From Amblyornis subalaris (taxonomy: Eukaryota > Chordata > Aves > Passeriformes > Ptilonorhynchidae), in NCBI GenBank assembly GCA_018881555.1, contig JACAXG010000034.1, forward strand, positions 4,474,615 through 4,538,614: a stretch of 64,000 nt of DNA. The letters are read 5' to 3'. The translations under genes and the position numbers were made by a program. Under the pieces are notes generated by a model. That model saw only the letters and a program-made list of their open reading frames with translations. It had not been told where the DNA came from and did no database searches. The stretch's first letter is position 1; each line of letters begins with the position of its first letter. This document shows, piece after piece, positions 11,028 through 24,648 of this stretch.

Positions 11028-14000
11028 GTAAGTACAAACACGGCTCTTAAGGATGTTCTGATCTCATGCTAAATAGTTCCCTTCTTTGCTCATTGTTTGG
11101 ACCATGGCAGGGTGTGGTGACAAGACACACTCCTTTGTTGCCCTGCTGAGCAAATACCAAATGAGGCAAATAGGAGAATGTCACTGCCTTGGAAGATGGA
11201 GCCCCAGCCAGGTGGTGCAAGAAGCTTGGAGGTAACAGAGTCAAATGGAGTGAGGAATAGGCATCTGGGAGCAGGTGAGGAGCTTGGCTGGAGGGTGAAA
11301 GAATCCTGGAGATGGGGATAGCTCAGAACATTATCAGAAGCAATTTCAGAATTTTTACTATAACCCTATTTACAACAAAAATGTATGTTCCTGTAAAATC
11401 AGTGGCTTTTTTAGCCTCTTATTTTCAGTATTCATGGTTTAATATTTACATAATAATATTTGCTTTTGCATTCACTTAATAAAGGGTTGTCCTATGGGAA
11501 TTTTTTTAGATGAATTTTCTCTTTCCAATTAACAAACTGCACAATACATTTGTTCCTTAAGCTTTTGAATGAAAATATTATGATAGAACAATCTCTGAAA
11601 GTTGTCACAAGTGCGTTTTCTTACTCACACATGAATTCATGGAAGTATCAAATGTGTGTCACTGAGTTTTTGCTGCACACATGAGATACAAAAGCCAGAC
11701 TTGAGTGGTCTGCAAGGGTTCATGAGCTTCATTTATACTGTGAGTTGCCTTGGTCAGCCAAGAGTCTGCACAGGGGCAATCATCAAGTCAGGTACTGCTG
11801 AATGCTGCTTGTGCCTGGCTCAGAGCAGGAGATCTAGCAAGTGCCATGGGAACACTCAGTGGTGGTGTCAGGTGATTTTTGTCTCTGGACATGAATTCCT
11901 CTGAACACAGGATTATGAGCAGCAGAAAAATAAGTCTTGTTTTCTCTTGAAATTGTGGGTCTGACAGCTGAAAGATAACGCAGAGTCTATCGAAGGGAAT
12001 GGGTGCACCTACAGCTGGTCTGGTACCTTCTGCTTTTGCTGTTTCCTCCATTTCACTGCTTCTATCAATCATGGCTAAGGTTTTACATAAGAAAAGTTGA
12101 AGATGAACTTGAGAATTAATACATCTTTTGAGCATTTAGTGTTAGATGCAGGAAGAACATGAAGCTGCACAGCAATCTGAATTGCTACTGCTGCCCTGTA
12201 AAGGCAGTCATCTGGTAGCAATGCCAGAGTTATGGGCTGCAACCAACTCTAGTTTCCACTTTCCCTGTCCTGTGTAGAATTGACATTGTCCCAGCAAAAC
12301 TATAAAATCAAGATAACATCTAAAATTTGGGTAATGGTGGTAAAAAGGAGGTTTTTTTGCGGAGTGTGCTTGAAGTATAATCCTGACAATGTGAGGAAAG
12401 AATGGACCCCCTCTCCAAAATATTCACTGCCCCTGTCTGGCACAGCCTGCAGGTCCAGCAAATGAGAGCAGGTCTCTTTACACAACTAACCCTGCCACAG
12501 TAAATAATTCGGTGCATTAGAATGCAACAAGGATATAAACATCTGCTGACAGATAAAAGGAACATCACTTTCTGAAGGGAAAGCAAAGAAACTTCGAGCA
12601 ACTGTCTCTAAGCAAGTTTTACTGAAAAAAATAAACGATGCATTGTGTTAACTTTCCCCTTGCCCCATACATTAAAAAAAGAGTGAAAGCTGTTAAGGCT
12701 TATTGAGCACTGTGAGTTTTAGCCATCTACCGCAGGTGCTGCTGTAATTGTGATTCATGAGGAGAAGTCAGACTGTTCAATGACCATCAGGCTCTGGCTT
12801 TGTGGAGTGAGGGTCTTGTGCTACTGCTTTGGGTTGAAACATAAATCACATTGCTTGACTTAGGTATGTTGTATTTTTCTCTTATATGCGCTCTGGGCTC
12901 ACTTTCGATTTTGACTGTAGTTGTATCTTCCCAGTTTTGCTTTTTAGAGACTTGTATTTTCATGCTGGGCAATTACTAAACGACTGCACTTCAGAAGCCA
13001 TGGGGGAATTTGGTGCAGGTGTGGTGTCCCTGCCTGTGAGCACTGGAAGCACCTACAGGAGCCGTTGGGGCTTGGGACAAGGGATGATGGGGGAAAGGAT
13101 GTGTGGACTTGTGCATTCTGTCTGTCTGCCATGGGATGTGTGGATTGTTTTGATTAAGACTGGAAGAATTGCCTTGCATTATATTTGAGTTCTGTTGGTT
13201 TCTCAGGCTCATCAACTCGTCAGCCTGACAAACTGTCATCTGCTAGATCTACTGAATTTTCCTGGATTTGCTGTTCTCTTCAGACTTGTGTACCTATGGA
13301 AGACCCCTTAGATTGGTTTGGTTGTCTTGAAACAAGCAAAATTTCACACTGATTCTCCTGGTAAAACAGGATCAAATTTTATTTTTGTAACTCTTGATTA
13401 AAGTGTTAATTAAGTCCTTAAGAAGTAAATAGAAGTAGCTATACTGGCACGTTTGGGGCAACAAAAAGTTGAAAGTAGGCTCAACTATTTAGTGTCCCTG
13501 GTAGCTTTCCCACCTGGCATGTAAGTGGTTCCTTTAGCTGCAGTCATATTTTAAGTAGATATGAAAAGTGTACCTGACTTATTTAGTGATTCTGAGCAGA
13601 TTACTTAGGGCTTGACATAGTAACATTGATGTCAGGCAGAATTTTAATCTTACTTCTGATATGAAAATCCCCCAGTGGCCTCTATAGTGAGCACCAATGC
13701 AAAGGCTATCACTTTCTTCTGCTTCATGTTATCTGAAATACTTTCACTGTGATCGTCTGATGACCTTGCCAAGTATTTGAGGGGAATTCCTAGTTACAAT
13801 ATTTCACTGGTGGAAAAAGACCCCTAAGCCAAAAGAAACTCAGCTTCCATTAGCTGATATGCTTTTAGCATGTAGCTTCTCAAAACTTTGTGGCCCTCAG
13901 TGTAGCATGTTAGCCTGTGTGCTGTTTTCTGTAGTCTTTGGACAGAACGTCCATCTTTCGAGGGATCTTTTTACTTCTAAGTAAAGATCAGTTTAACTCC

Positions 14001-16228
14001 TCTACCCTACTGATTTTAATCCTTTTAAAAAAATCTTTGTTGCAGGTTGTTTATTCTGAATCCTATATTGTTCTATGATAGGTAATCCGGAGACTGGTCT
14101 TTCTAACTGGTGTGGGAACATCTGTAAGTTCTCTGTAGGAGCACCAGTTTAAGTGCTATGGTAGGAGTCCAGAATAAATTAATAACCCGTGCCACTTGGG
14201 GCCTCTAGAGGTTTGTCAGCCATTTACCAATTTACATTTCCTTTTAATTTCCTTATAATAACCTTCACTACATTTTGGGTCATGATCTTTTTGATTTTCT
14301 GAGTGTTTTACAAGATAAGCGTGTCTTTGATAGTACGATGGTATATTGGATGTATGTAGAAATGTATATTGCTTGAGTGAGATTCACTTCCTTCTGTGCT
14401 CTGACACTCCCACAACTCTCCCAATGTTTGGATGCCCTTGTCCCCTCAAATATTAATGAAGTGCTGTCAGTGACTTGAAGGTTTCCTGGAATAATCGCCA
14501 GCGACTGCTCTGTGCCCAATTTACCCTTTCCAGGCTTGCTTTATAACTTTTAGGTTCACCACCTCATTGAAATGTTGTTGTTTTTTTTTTAAACTAAGAA
14601 AATCCTGTATTCTCTATTCTAGTTCATGTTTTTTGCATACAAGTTTAGTGTCATTTTTTCAAGCTGAACTTGTTGCTTGTCCTTTGTCTGTCATCTTTCA
14701 TTTTCTTGTCCCTTTGCCATCCAGCCTGAGTAATTTCAGACCCACAGGAAAGAGCCTTCCCCCATGCCTGTGCTTTCCTCTTGTCTGGGGTATTACACAG
14801 CATAAGAGAAGGGTGAATTTGGCACCTGACATGGATGAGTTGTACTTGAACTCGCAAAGTATCTAGGTGGGAATTTCTGCCACATCAAACAAACTGTGCT
14901 CTTGATTAAGTAAATCAAAGGGTTTTCTGGTTAGGACAGTCTGGCCTAGAGCCTTATAAAGAAAGATGTGAGAAGGTTTGAGTATTTACTTTTCACAGGG
15001 TAAATTTGTATTTTTCAAAGTGGGATACTTTACCAATATAATAAAGGAAACTCAAACACAGGCTGCTAGGTCTTGATGAGAATGTAAATTGACTTGTTCT
15101 GCTTGGTGGAAAAGCCCCCTGACCCAAAACATGTCATTCCATCTGTCAGCATGTAGGCACCAGAGGAAAAGAAAAATGAATGCTGTGGCTTTAGAGGAGT
15201 TACTTTTGGAATCGTTTATGCAGCACCTAATCTGTACCCTGGTTTAAAAGATAAACAGTTTTTTACTTTACATCAGAGGTAAATCATTTCTGAAGTCAAA
15301 AGTAGCTAAATAAAATAAAATGTTGTTATGGAAAACTGTACCTTGATTCTATTTTTACCTCTATTCTGTTAATCATCAAAGAAAGGCAGAATAACAAAAT
15401 GGTATTACACTTAGATTCATCATACACCATTGTCTTGCTTCTAGGTATCTTTTAGTGGAACTAATATGAATCAGCTTTATGTTGGTCTTTCCAATGTCTT
15501 GCTGATGGTGTTCAGTGTTGATCATTTACCTGATGCATCCTACTGTTTGTTCCAGGGATTTTATTTCTTCTTAAATAAAGACATAGAATAAATCAGATTG
15601 CAAATCAGAAAAAAAAGCCATTTAGGAAATACCTCAAATATGATTCTACTGCCCTTAGCAAAAACCTCAAACAAACACTTGGATAAAATATCACCTTTTT
15701 CAGTCCATCATGAAGAATTTATTTTTACAGAAATGAGATGATTTTCATTTATTATTTCTGAAATGTATAAATAACATTTTCCTTGGGTTTTTTTTTGTGA
15801 TACACTTCCACAAAAGAGAGAAATGTCTTCAGTTCTGATGCAGGTTCTCAAAACAGCTGAATCTCCATGTGAACGACTTCTGCTATTAATTCCTATTATT
15901 ACACAAATAGTCATCGAAAATGGTTTTACTTAACGCCTTTGTACAAACACTTAGCTTGATGGGATTCTGTCCTACAGATTATATAGTATCACAGGCATTT
16001 ATGGCAGTTTACAGGACAGACATGGTATGATTCTATCCTTGGAGACTAAAATCCAGTATTGACATGAACTGTGCTGGAATAGCGGACACAGGTATAACTT
16101 GTTTTTGAGGAGAATAGCCTAGCAGCTGTGGCCTTGACATTAACTTTGGGATATTAAAGGAAATTCTCACCTGGTACAAATCAGCATAGTTTCTGTGGCC
16201 TTGGTGTACTTTGTACATTGAGAATTAG

Positions 16229-16242
16229 ATGTGATATCACAT
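16229..16242. repeat. 14-bp perfect palindrome
   Basis: ATGTGATATCACAT is its own reverse complement. It shares the GTGATAT core with the palindrome at 9800-9813. No known binding site is claimed. Confidence 0.85.
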
Positions 16243-17932
16243 GGACTTTTTTGTGTGATGAGAAAAAAGTTATATACACACTGCTTATTTCCTTTATATT
16301 TGCTTCTAAGAGAGGTTTCTAAATTATTTCTAATTGTAAAAATGTATTCCAATGATGATGTAATGAAAATGACCAAGCAAGTTGAGACAGCAAATACCTT
16401 TTTCCTTTCCACGAGATGAATGCAAACCCTGAATAATTTTCTACAGAAGGCTCTCACCATTCTGTGATTTGTACAGCTGTGTGTCAAATGAAAAACCCAG
16501 AATTTTCCAGGACAATTAATGAAACTGATGCAGATATCACTCTGTTTAGATTTTATTTTTAGAGTGAAGTAGTTTTGAATTAAGATAGAAAGCTGTATTG
16601 GGGAACTCAAAACTAGGTGTACTTACATGTGCTTTATTTGGCATAAAATATTTTCTTAATTAGTCCCATTTTTGACAGAAAATTCACTTTTAAAGATAGC
16701 AAATTTAATAAAACAGAAAATGCCGAGATAGGTTTATATGAAAAAGTGGCTTTTTTTACATTTTTAGCATGTAAGTATTGCTGCTTCATGCAAAAAAAAA
16801 ATTTGCAACAAACAAATTAAAATGACAGTTTGCAAGTGCATAAATCCTAAGATTGTTCTTGGATCAATAACTGCTTTTTACTTTATCTGATTATTGACCA
16901 TGCACCAGTCTACAACCATAAGAGTAGTCATGGGGAAGAAATTTTGTTTCATCTGCAAAAGAAAGTTCCATATCAATGTAGTTGACAGCCCATCTGGGCT
17001 TTTCAGGTGTTAATTAGGCATGATTCTGGTGCACCAGATCTTAGATGTCATTCAAGGAGTATCTGCATTAACCTCAAAACCAATCTTCAAAAGCATTTAA
17101 GTAGCATAGATGGAGATGGAAGACCTGTAAAATAGGAAATGGGATGATTTCTTCTAGCTTCTGTCTCTGGGTTTCACATCTGAGAGACGCCCTAAGTATT
17201 TGAGAGGGATGTTGCAGCAATTGGGAAGGACTCCTTAGTAAGTTAAAGGCTAATATTACCTTTAGTGTGTCTTTTAAACTTATAATCTTTTATTTCCACT
17301 TGTAACATAGCACTTAATATTCAATATAAACATTTTTCCCTTGTTGAAGTGTTAACTACTTGAGAGAACAGGTCAAAACAAACATGTTGGGAATAAACAG
17401 CCTCTGTTGAGGAAGCAGATAAAGTTTCATGGTTTTAGAGATTTTCATGAACACATCTAATGGCACAGAATGCAGAGCCTGGGCAATACTCTCTGTTGAT
17501 CTGTATGGTGGCCTGGGGATCAGTAGCACCAGGTGGCGGCTTGTGGGCAGCCATTCCCCCAGGTAGGGACAACTGAGTATTTCCCCCCCTTTAAAGAAAT
17601 GGGTAGAAGAGCCAACACACAGTTCTAGACAAACCCTGAAGTATCACAACCATTTTTATAGATTAGTAGAAGGTGTCTGAGCTGTTCCTCCTAGTTCATC
17701 TGCCATATATAGAGCAAGCTCTATATTTTGCATCAAAATGGTGATTTATGGTGAACTCAATTAGGTGTTTTCAATTAACAGTTTCCTGATGACTTTCTTT
17801 CTCAATAGAGAAGTTGATGGAACATAGCAGCATCTCTTGCTGGCTAGAAACCTGTTTAACATGTGAAACATTTAGGTTTACATTCACAGAGGAGGAGTTC
17901 AAGCTTGAGTTATATTCAGTTTGTGTCCTTAC

Positions 17933-18001
17933 CTGAGTTGTGGAAATGTCATACCTGCCCCAGATCTGCTTCTGCATGTAGAATGCTGATATAGCTGAAC
18001 C
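17933..18001 (-). other. Candidate 69-nt coding exon (minus strand)
   Basis: On the minus strand, a pyrimidine-rich stretch ending 'tgttgtgttctttag' precedes the block, and 'ACTCAG|GTAAGGAC' follows it at 17932/17931. Both are near-consensus splice sites. The 69 bases are open in phase 0 and would encode 23 residues beginning GSAISAFYMQKQIW. I do not recognise the peptide or any domain. A second block with the same properties lies 400 bases upstream on the same strand. Pseudo-exons with decent splice sites are common in large introns, so this is a hypothesis only, and no gene is named. Confidence 0.22.
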
Positions 18002-18400
18002 CTAAAGAACACAACAATCAGAAATAGGTGTTGACCAAGCATAGGAATGTCTCATTTTTGAGGGCATCCTCATCAGTTTTAAGGAGTGGTGGGGGTAATC
18101 TTTGAGCAGACAGAGAAGCCTGTAAGTTAGTGATTGCCAAGTGCACACAAAGTAAACGGCTGAGATCTAAGTTTCATTGTTTTGTTGCAAGTGAAATTTC
18201 ATTTTTAGGAGTAACACCCTTTTAAAGACTACTGAGCTAAAGGGACAAAGACAACTTAAAGACAAGCCATTTGTAAAAGCATTCAACAGTCAGGATGATA
18301 CCTGAATTCTAGAGTTTCAACTGGAACTCGAAACGTTTTAGATCAGATTTTACTTGATATAAAAGAAATGGATTGCAAGAGAAGGACCCTGGACACTCAC

Positions 18401-18460
18401 CTGATAGGTTCTGCTTAGTTTTTGAGTCCAGATTTGGGTCTGAGCTAAGTTTGTGCCACT
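18401..18460 (-). other. Candidate 60-nt coding exon (minus strand)
   Basis: On the minus strand, 'gaatttcttcatttcag' forms a strong acceptor at 18461, and 'TATCAG|GTGAGTGT' is a near-perfect donor at 18400/18399. The 60 bases between are open in phase 0 and would encode 20 residues beginning SGTNLAQTQIWTQK. Joined to the 69-nt block downstream, the frame stays open across the junction. The peptide is not recognised. Real exon, exon of a long non-coding RNA and chance are all possible. Confidence 0.22.
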
Positions 18461-20340
18461 CTGAAATGAAGAAATTCAAAGTAGCTAAAAAACTTGTTTT
18501 TCTTTTGTGTCTCTGGTCCTACCAGAAGTAGCAAGTTTTTTCACGTATTTTCCAGCCATGTGTGTAAGAGGTGAATAACTTTATAAGTAGATTTTTGTGT
18601 AGTGTGTTTACAGCTCTGAGGGGAACTGGACATTAAATTGCTGTTAGGAATCAGGACCTTACAGCTTAATCCTGCCATCTTCTTACAGTTGAACTCCAGT
18701 TTAAACCAAAGTGCATCTTTGATATGGTCATTTGTAAGGAGCTTCAGGCTGTACTTACCATGCTACAAGCCTAGCAGTATGTTAGTGAGTAGATTGTGAA
18801 GGTTATCCTAGCACGTGTTCAGCACCAGGCTAAACAGCAACTTTGCAACCCAGGCACAGCTTTTATTTTGACCTGCCTGCAACTACCTAGAACTCTGGAA
18901 AGTTTTATCTTATAAGACCTGCGGGATGCATCTTTAGATGTGCTTCAGGGTAGCACTTCAATTTGGAGGTTTTGTTTAAAGACTTCATTGCATTTTGACA
19001 GCTGGTTAGTGGTTTCCAATACATGGAAGTATTGGCGCTTCCTTACACTTTTCCTAACTCAATATCGCAGTTTTAGCATTGCCTGGCATGCAGATATTAT
19101 GAAAACAGTTGAAGGGAGGAAGTGTAAGTGCTAGTTTAACAGGTGGTTCTAAGTGGGAAAGCGTAGAACTGTAATCTGTGTTCACATCCTGTGAGCTGTG
19201 CAGAAAGGGCATCTTATTAGAGTTGGATGAATTTTACTGTTGACTGGAAAGGAGTCTAAACAAAATTTTTATTCTAGGGTTTTTTAAACAGTTATAGGAG
19301 GTTCTGTTACTTGTTGTACCTCTTTCAAAGACTTAATGCATCTCATTCCAAGGAATAATACACCCATTCACCATCATCATTACAAAATGAGAAAAAAGCT
19401 TACATGTGTGGAAAACATTATGATTAAGAGGACTCCATGGTCAGCTCTAATATTCCTCCAGTTTTTCTCTAATGCATCAAGCTTGCAGTATTTCTCTGAA
19501 ATACAATCGCCTGCTTTCCTGAAGAGTGTTCCCAACTGTTTCTAATGCCTGATTGCATTTAAGTATGTACATGTGTACGTATGAGCATGCATTGAAAATT
19601 TTACACCCTCATATTGCTAAGACTCTTTTCCTCCAATGAATTAACTTCAGAATTTGCCTGAATAGCTTCACAGGTGATATTCAGGGAACTTCGATTTAAA
19701 ATGTTAGGCTAAGCTAGGAATTTGAAAGTAATCTGTGCAGTAGCAATACTTCTTATTGCATGCTTTACTTTTTCTGTCACTTGCGCAGGTCTTTGCTATT
19801 CAGTGAAGCATGTTGAGCATGCTAAAGGTTAACCTCAGGAATAAATGTGTTGCTGAAAAAGAGAGATGATCTGAACTGCAGCCAGAATTTTGTAATTTGC
19901 AAATCCACCCTTTACCTGTGGTACTGATATTATCGTATGATAGAACTAAAAATATCTCCCTCAGAAGGGAATATCCACTCTTTCATCTGCTCTAATTGCT
20001 TCAAGAAAAAGTACTACTTTCTGCAAGTTGATGACCATCCAGTAGATAATGTGAATTGATAGCGACTTCAATCCCTACTGGGCACCTAAGGCTTCCACAT
20101 CAGTACCACAGAGTATTCTAATGGGCACCCAGAGGGCATTATTCACTGGGCACTAAAAAGGAATTCTGAAATGGTGTGATCCTTTCTCTCTATGCTTTTA
20201 GGCAGCTTGTGATGATTGTGCTCCTTCTGTGGACAAGTAGTATTTCTTCTCATAGGAGTTTGGAGCTTAAACTTACTATTAAAGGATAGAAAAGAAAACA
20301 TGGCATCTATTTAAGACCAGAGTTATTCCCTGTCTATCAC

Positions 20341-20545
20341 AGCAAACTTATTAGCATATTTGCATCCCGTTTGAAATGTGCTGTTCAGGTGATTTTCATG
20401 AATATGCAAGGTTTGGTATGTAACTCCTGAGGCCGCATTACAAAGTTCAGATACCTTTTCACTCTAAATATCCATTTTGCTTATCAACATCTTGTATGTA
20501 GTTTGTCAGTTCATATTATTCATCAACTAAATCTGCATATGATAT
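20341..20545. promoter_or_regulatory. Possible enhancer-like block with octamer motifs
   Basis: The block holds an exact octamer half (ATTTGCAT, 20358-20365), a close reverse-oriented variant (ATATGCAA, about 20402-20409), and several AT-rich homeodomain-like cores further on. Clusters like this are typical of developmental enhancers bound by POU and homeodomain factors. Base composition alone can produce such words in AT-rich DNA, and conservation cannot be judged here. Confidence 0.2.
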
Positions 20546-23500
20546 TAGTTTAAAAATCCCACAACAACTGGTCTCCTTGGATTCTTACACGAACGTTAAG
20601 GCAAATGTGATGCATCTGAGAGGATGCATTTTGAAGTGGTAAAGTCTAATTTTAATTACAGTGAGTGTGTATCCTGATATTTTTCCCCTCTTGGACTTGA
20701 TATGTATTTATAAAGAGTGAAATAAAGGTATAAATTAGGCACATAGACTTCCACCTTCACAAAATAAGATTAAATGTAGTTCTTCCGTGTGTGCAGACAC
20801 CTCTATTAAAAACGAATTTTCTTCCTAGTGTTCTGAAAATGCATTAAATTATTTCTGAAATGTGCTGGGAATACTTTCCTGAAAGGTGGAGCAAACCCAG
20901 ATCTTTTGCCTTGGTGACCCAGCAACATTTTTAGCAGTGGAAAGAGCCTATCCTAGACTGCCTAAAGGCAGCAGTCTGTTGAAGTTGTTTTCTGTGTGAG
21001 CAGTGAGACTAAAGATTATTTGTGACCTTCCACACAGACCAGCTAACAGTCTGTGGTTGGCAATATCCATGTCAAACTGGTTCAAACTGAAGTTCAAAAG
21101 GTAAGATAGAGCCCCATCTATAATGCTTTCTGGTTTAGGTGGAAGAGGAAAAAGCTGGAAACTTTTACTTCTCTTATCTCCTGTGTGGGAAAGCAGGTGT
21201 AGGAAACCTGGGGTATAAACTCAGTAAGGAGTTTTTCTCTTCCTTTGTCACAAATAGCAGAAAGAAAGGGCTAAATATCTTAACCTGTGCATAGTTAGCG
21301 ACTTCAAGATTTATTTTATGTGGTTATCATAGATTCATGGTGAGTTCTGTTCTGTCCATGCCAGGTATATCTCTCTAGAGCTGTCTTTGCGATACTGGGT
21401 TTTGTTTGGTCTAGAATTCTTACTAACAAAGGAATCATGTAACAAATACTTGGAATTTTTGTCCCTGCTGTTTACTAGATTAATTTTTTTCATTGAGTCT
21501 CCAGACATGTCTATGTCTAGCTCTGCTGAAATGCAGTGTTTATAGTATGGCTGCAATTCTCATATTTTTTGTGGCTTCTGTTTTGCAAATAGGGTGACAT
21601 TGGTAGCTCATATGCAGTTTTCAAGTAATAATATTACTCTGTGTGCATTCCAGCAAGTCTGGCCAAGTGTATTTCCTCTGTGAGATCACAGACTACTGTG
21701 TGCACAGCCTTCACTTCCTCATTCATATTGCTTTTCTTTGTCTCTCCTATTTTTTTAAACTACTTTATGACCTGTATTTAGTTTCTTAATTACTGACGAT
21801 TACCACTGTTGCTTCATATGTGTACTGTCCCTGGTTTCTACTGCAGATAAAACTAGATCTCAAATGCTGCAGATATTGCTTCCTTCTGGAATGAATTTGA
21901 GTAGTAGTTGTCTCTTTACTGCCCAGATGTATGGGCCAAGAGCTGCCAGTTATAAAAGAAGATACTTTTTTTTGTGTGCGTGAAATGAAAGTATTTTATC
22001 ATTATCAAATTGAAAAGCAAAACTGTTTGGTCGACATCCTGTTTTGCTGCTCAACTAAATTTACATAATATTTTAGTTCTGATGGTGGTTTCTGGCATTT
22101 GACTTCTGCTTTTTGGTAGTCACTTTTTTCCCCCCTCTTGTTTATTTCCCTCAAGTGGTGTGTTTTGGGAGGAAAACAGTGGCATATTGTCATTATTCAG
22201 GAAAATTCCTATTATGTCATGCTTTCAATTTTGAGAAAATAATTTTCACTTTGCATATTTTTTCTCTGAAAGCCTGTTGCTTGCTTGACACATGAAAGCA
22301 TTGTAATGTGTCCTTGTTGCATGTGAAGTTAACAAAGAAATGATTTTTGCCAATATTGAAAAATACCATGGCTTATGCAAGAGCTCAGGAGGTGTATAAT
22401 CTAATGTTTAAGAACTAGCTGAAGATTTGAGATACTATGGATCAATTTACCACTTGAGTGTGGATTTCCTGTTTGGATAAGGGCTGCTTCTGCTTCATTT
22501 CCTTAGCTGCAATGTGTTTACAGTTACACAGGGTGCTGTGATTAATGTTTGCCAGGTGCTGTAACACTGCTGTGAAGGGAGACATCTAAATATTAGCAAT
22601 ATTCAACAGAGTACCAGTGTGTTTCTCAGAAGTAGAGTCTCGTTTTAAAATGTCCAATGACTCTGAACATAAGTGTACAACAATATGCCTGCAGAAGAAG
22701 CATCTTCACACCCAATAAACTTAAAAACCTCAAAAATGAGATTTCATCATATTTAAAAAGATACGTAGACAAGCACAGTAACCTTATCTCTGTCTTCATA
22801 ATTCCCCAATAATCTCCTGGTCTGAAGGTTCTCCAGGTTAATCTGCATATGAAAAAAAAATAGATATACCTCAATCTAGGTGAACACTGGCCAAGAGACT
22901 TGAGCAAAAGAAACCTGTATCCTTATCACTCATTTATGCCCCTCTCACATCTTCTGTTCCTTTGTGTAGTCTCACATGAGATCAAGTCCCCAGCTATATG
23001 TAGGGCCTGGTGATATTTGCCTCAGATAAGTGATGAAAGTCAAGATCATTTCTGTCTCAGAATCCTCTATTTACAAATACCAGAAGAGCATTGGAGACCC
23101 TTTTTCCAACCTAGAACATGACATTGCTCTAGAACACAGATTTGTTTATGTTTATGTCATAGAAATGATCAGAGTGTATGTCTAAGTAGAAGAACCCAAT
23201 TTTTCTAATTAAAAACTGCCTTCTGTACCAGAAAGTCATTAAAATTCAGCCTCTGATGAGGAAGAAAAACGCACTCCTAGTATGCATTTAAAAAACCCCA
23301 AAAGATAGATTGAGAGTTCTGGCAATACCTGGGTCTCAGTAATTAGCTTAGAAGATATGCCTGTGAATATTAGCTGTACCAGAGACTCACTAGATTAAAT
23401 CTGAATTGTTAAAATATTCTGGAAAATTGAGGGGGAAAAAGTCTGTCGTCTTAACATGCCCTTGGATGTATTTAACAGGTTCTACTGTTGTGAATTGCTT

Positions 23501-24469
23501 CTAGAAGGCCAAATGACATGCCCAGGTATTTCCTTAACAGCTTTTTCAGTTTCCTGAGTCTGGCATTTTGCAGTAGCATTACTGCAAGCATTTAATTGGT
23601 CTCCCTTGTATATCTGGCAGTTCTCTCCATCAGTTCAAACTTCCTGTTTGCATTACCTCCCACTCTCAGTAACAGGAGATGTATACCTGCACATACTTTG
23701 ATTTTTAAATTTTTTTTTTTTAGTCCTTTCTTGCATGTTAAACTACTTGTGAAACTACAGAGCCAGTCAGGCCGTTTTTGCATCCTGGTGCTAGCTAATC
23801 TTGTGCTCTTTGGCTGTGAAAATGTCATGTTTGGGCAGAATAACTTGGCAGAATTGTCAAGCATTTTGACTGTGCTTATATTCGACTGTGGAAGTAATCT
23901 CACACCGGGAGCATGGTTTCATGTCTGCTCTGGGGCCTGGACCCATCAGCACCTGTTTATACCTATGGAAAAACTTGTTAAAGTCTGCACCGTTCTTCAT
24001 GGGCTCAGTGTTAAATCCCGCAGGATCAATGCCCGAAGCTGCAACTTTGAACGTGACCTTCTCTCTGAAAATGCTTCTCAGATTTGTTCTTAATTAATGG
24101 CTTCAAAGTTTGAGTTTGTCACTTTCTCAGTAAGCTCGTTTTGCTTATGAATCTGCCACTTAGCTCAGTAACATTAAACGCCACTGTCAAAAGCTGATGG
24201 ATTGCTGCTTTCCATGAAGTTGGATACAGGCCACCCAGTGGGTGATACTTTTGCATTTGGTGCGGTTTTCCATGTTGCTCTATTTCTGGCTCTGTGAGTT
24301 TAAATTCTTGCTTTCTTGTCTACTTCTCTAGTTCTGTGCAGAGCTACTGGAGCTACACAGATGAAACCCTTATTAGATTGCCTCCCTTATATTCCTCACC
24401 TCTGGATCTTTTGAAAATTTTTTGTACTCTGGATTCCTAAAGGTTTATTTTTTCTCCTTTTTATTTTAG

Positions 24470-24648
24470 TCACAGTGTTTTGCAAAATTATACAGCAGAA
24501 AAGAAATCTGCTGCCAAGCGGAATGCAATGCTCTGTGGATGGCCCAGAGAATGTGGGAATTGGGATCCTCACAATGTGCCTTTCTGCAAAACAGCAACAG
24601 CAGCAATCAGGGATATCCTGCAACTTCTTACAGCCTCTCTGGGAATGA
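24470..24648 (+). other. Terminal-exon-like block with polyglutamine
   Basis: A long pyrimidine run ending 'ctcctttttattttag' at 24469 is a strong 3' splice site. Downstream, a frame beginning with two leftover bases stays open for about 58 codons to a TGA at 24646-24648. It includes a run of five glutamines coded by mixed CAG/CAA near 24590-24606. The peptide has no domain I recognise, no polyadenylation signal lies close after the stop, and another frame is open over the same bases. It may be a chance frame. Confidence 0.15.

Larger units (their letters stand above)
9703..17932. other. Non-coding stretch, no gene recognised
   Basis: No supported exon or RNA gene. The stretch contains palindromes just after the ancient CR1 tail, an ACC microsatellite near 10456, and one non-coding exon-like interval (10919-11027), all entered separately. 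The open frames present (up to about 147 codons, minus strand 16167-16610) are not recognisable. Part of that frame lies beside a minus-strand donor-like site at 16169, but I found no convincing acceptor for it. Confidence 0.55.

Noticed and set aside
23596..24093. Plus-strand open frame of 165 codons
   Set aside because: It reads a T12 tract as a phenylalanine run, has no domain or convincing splice context, and a 103-codon frame overlaps it on the minus strand.
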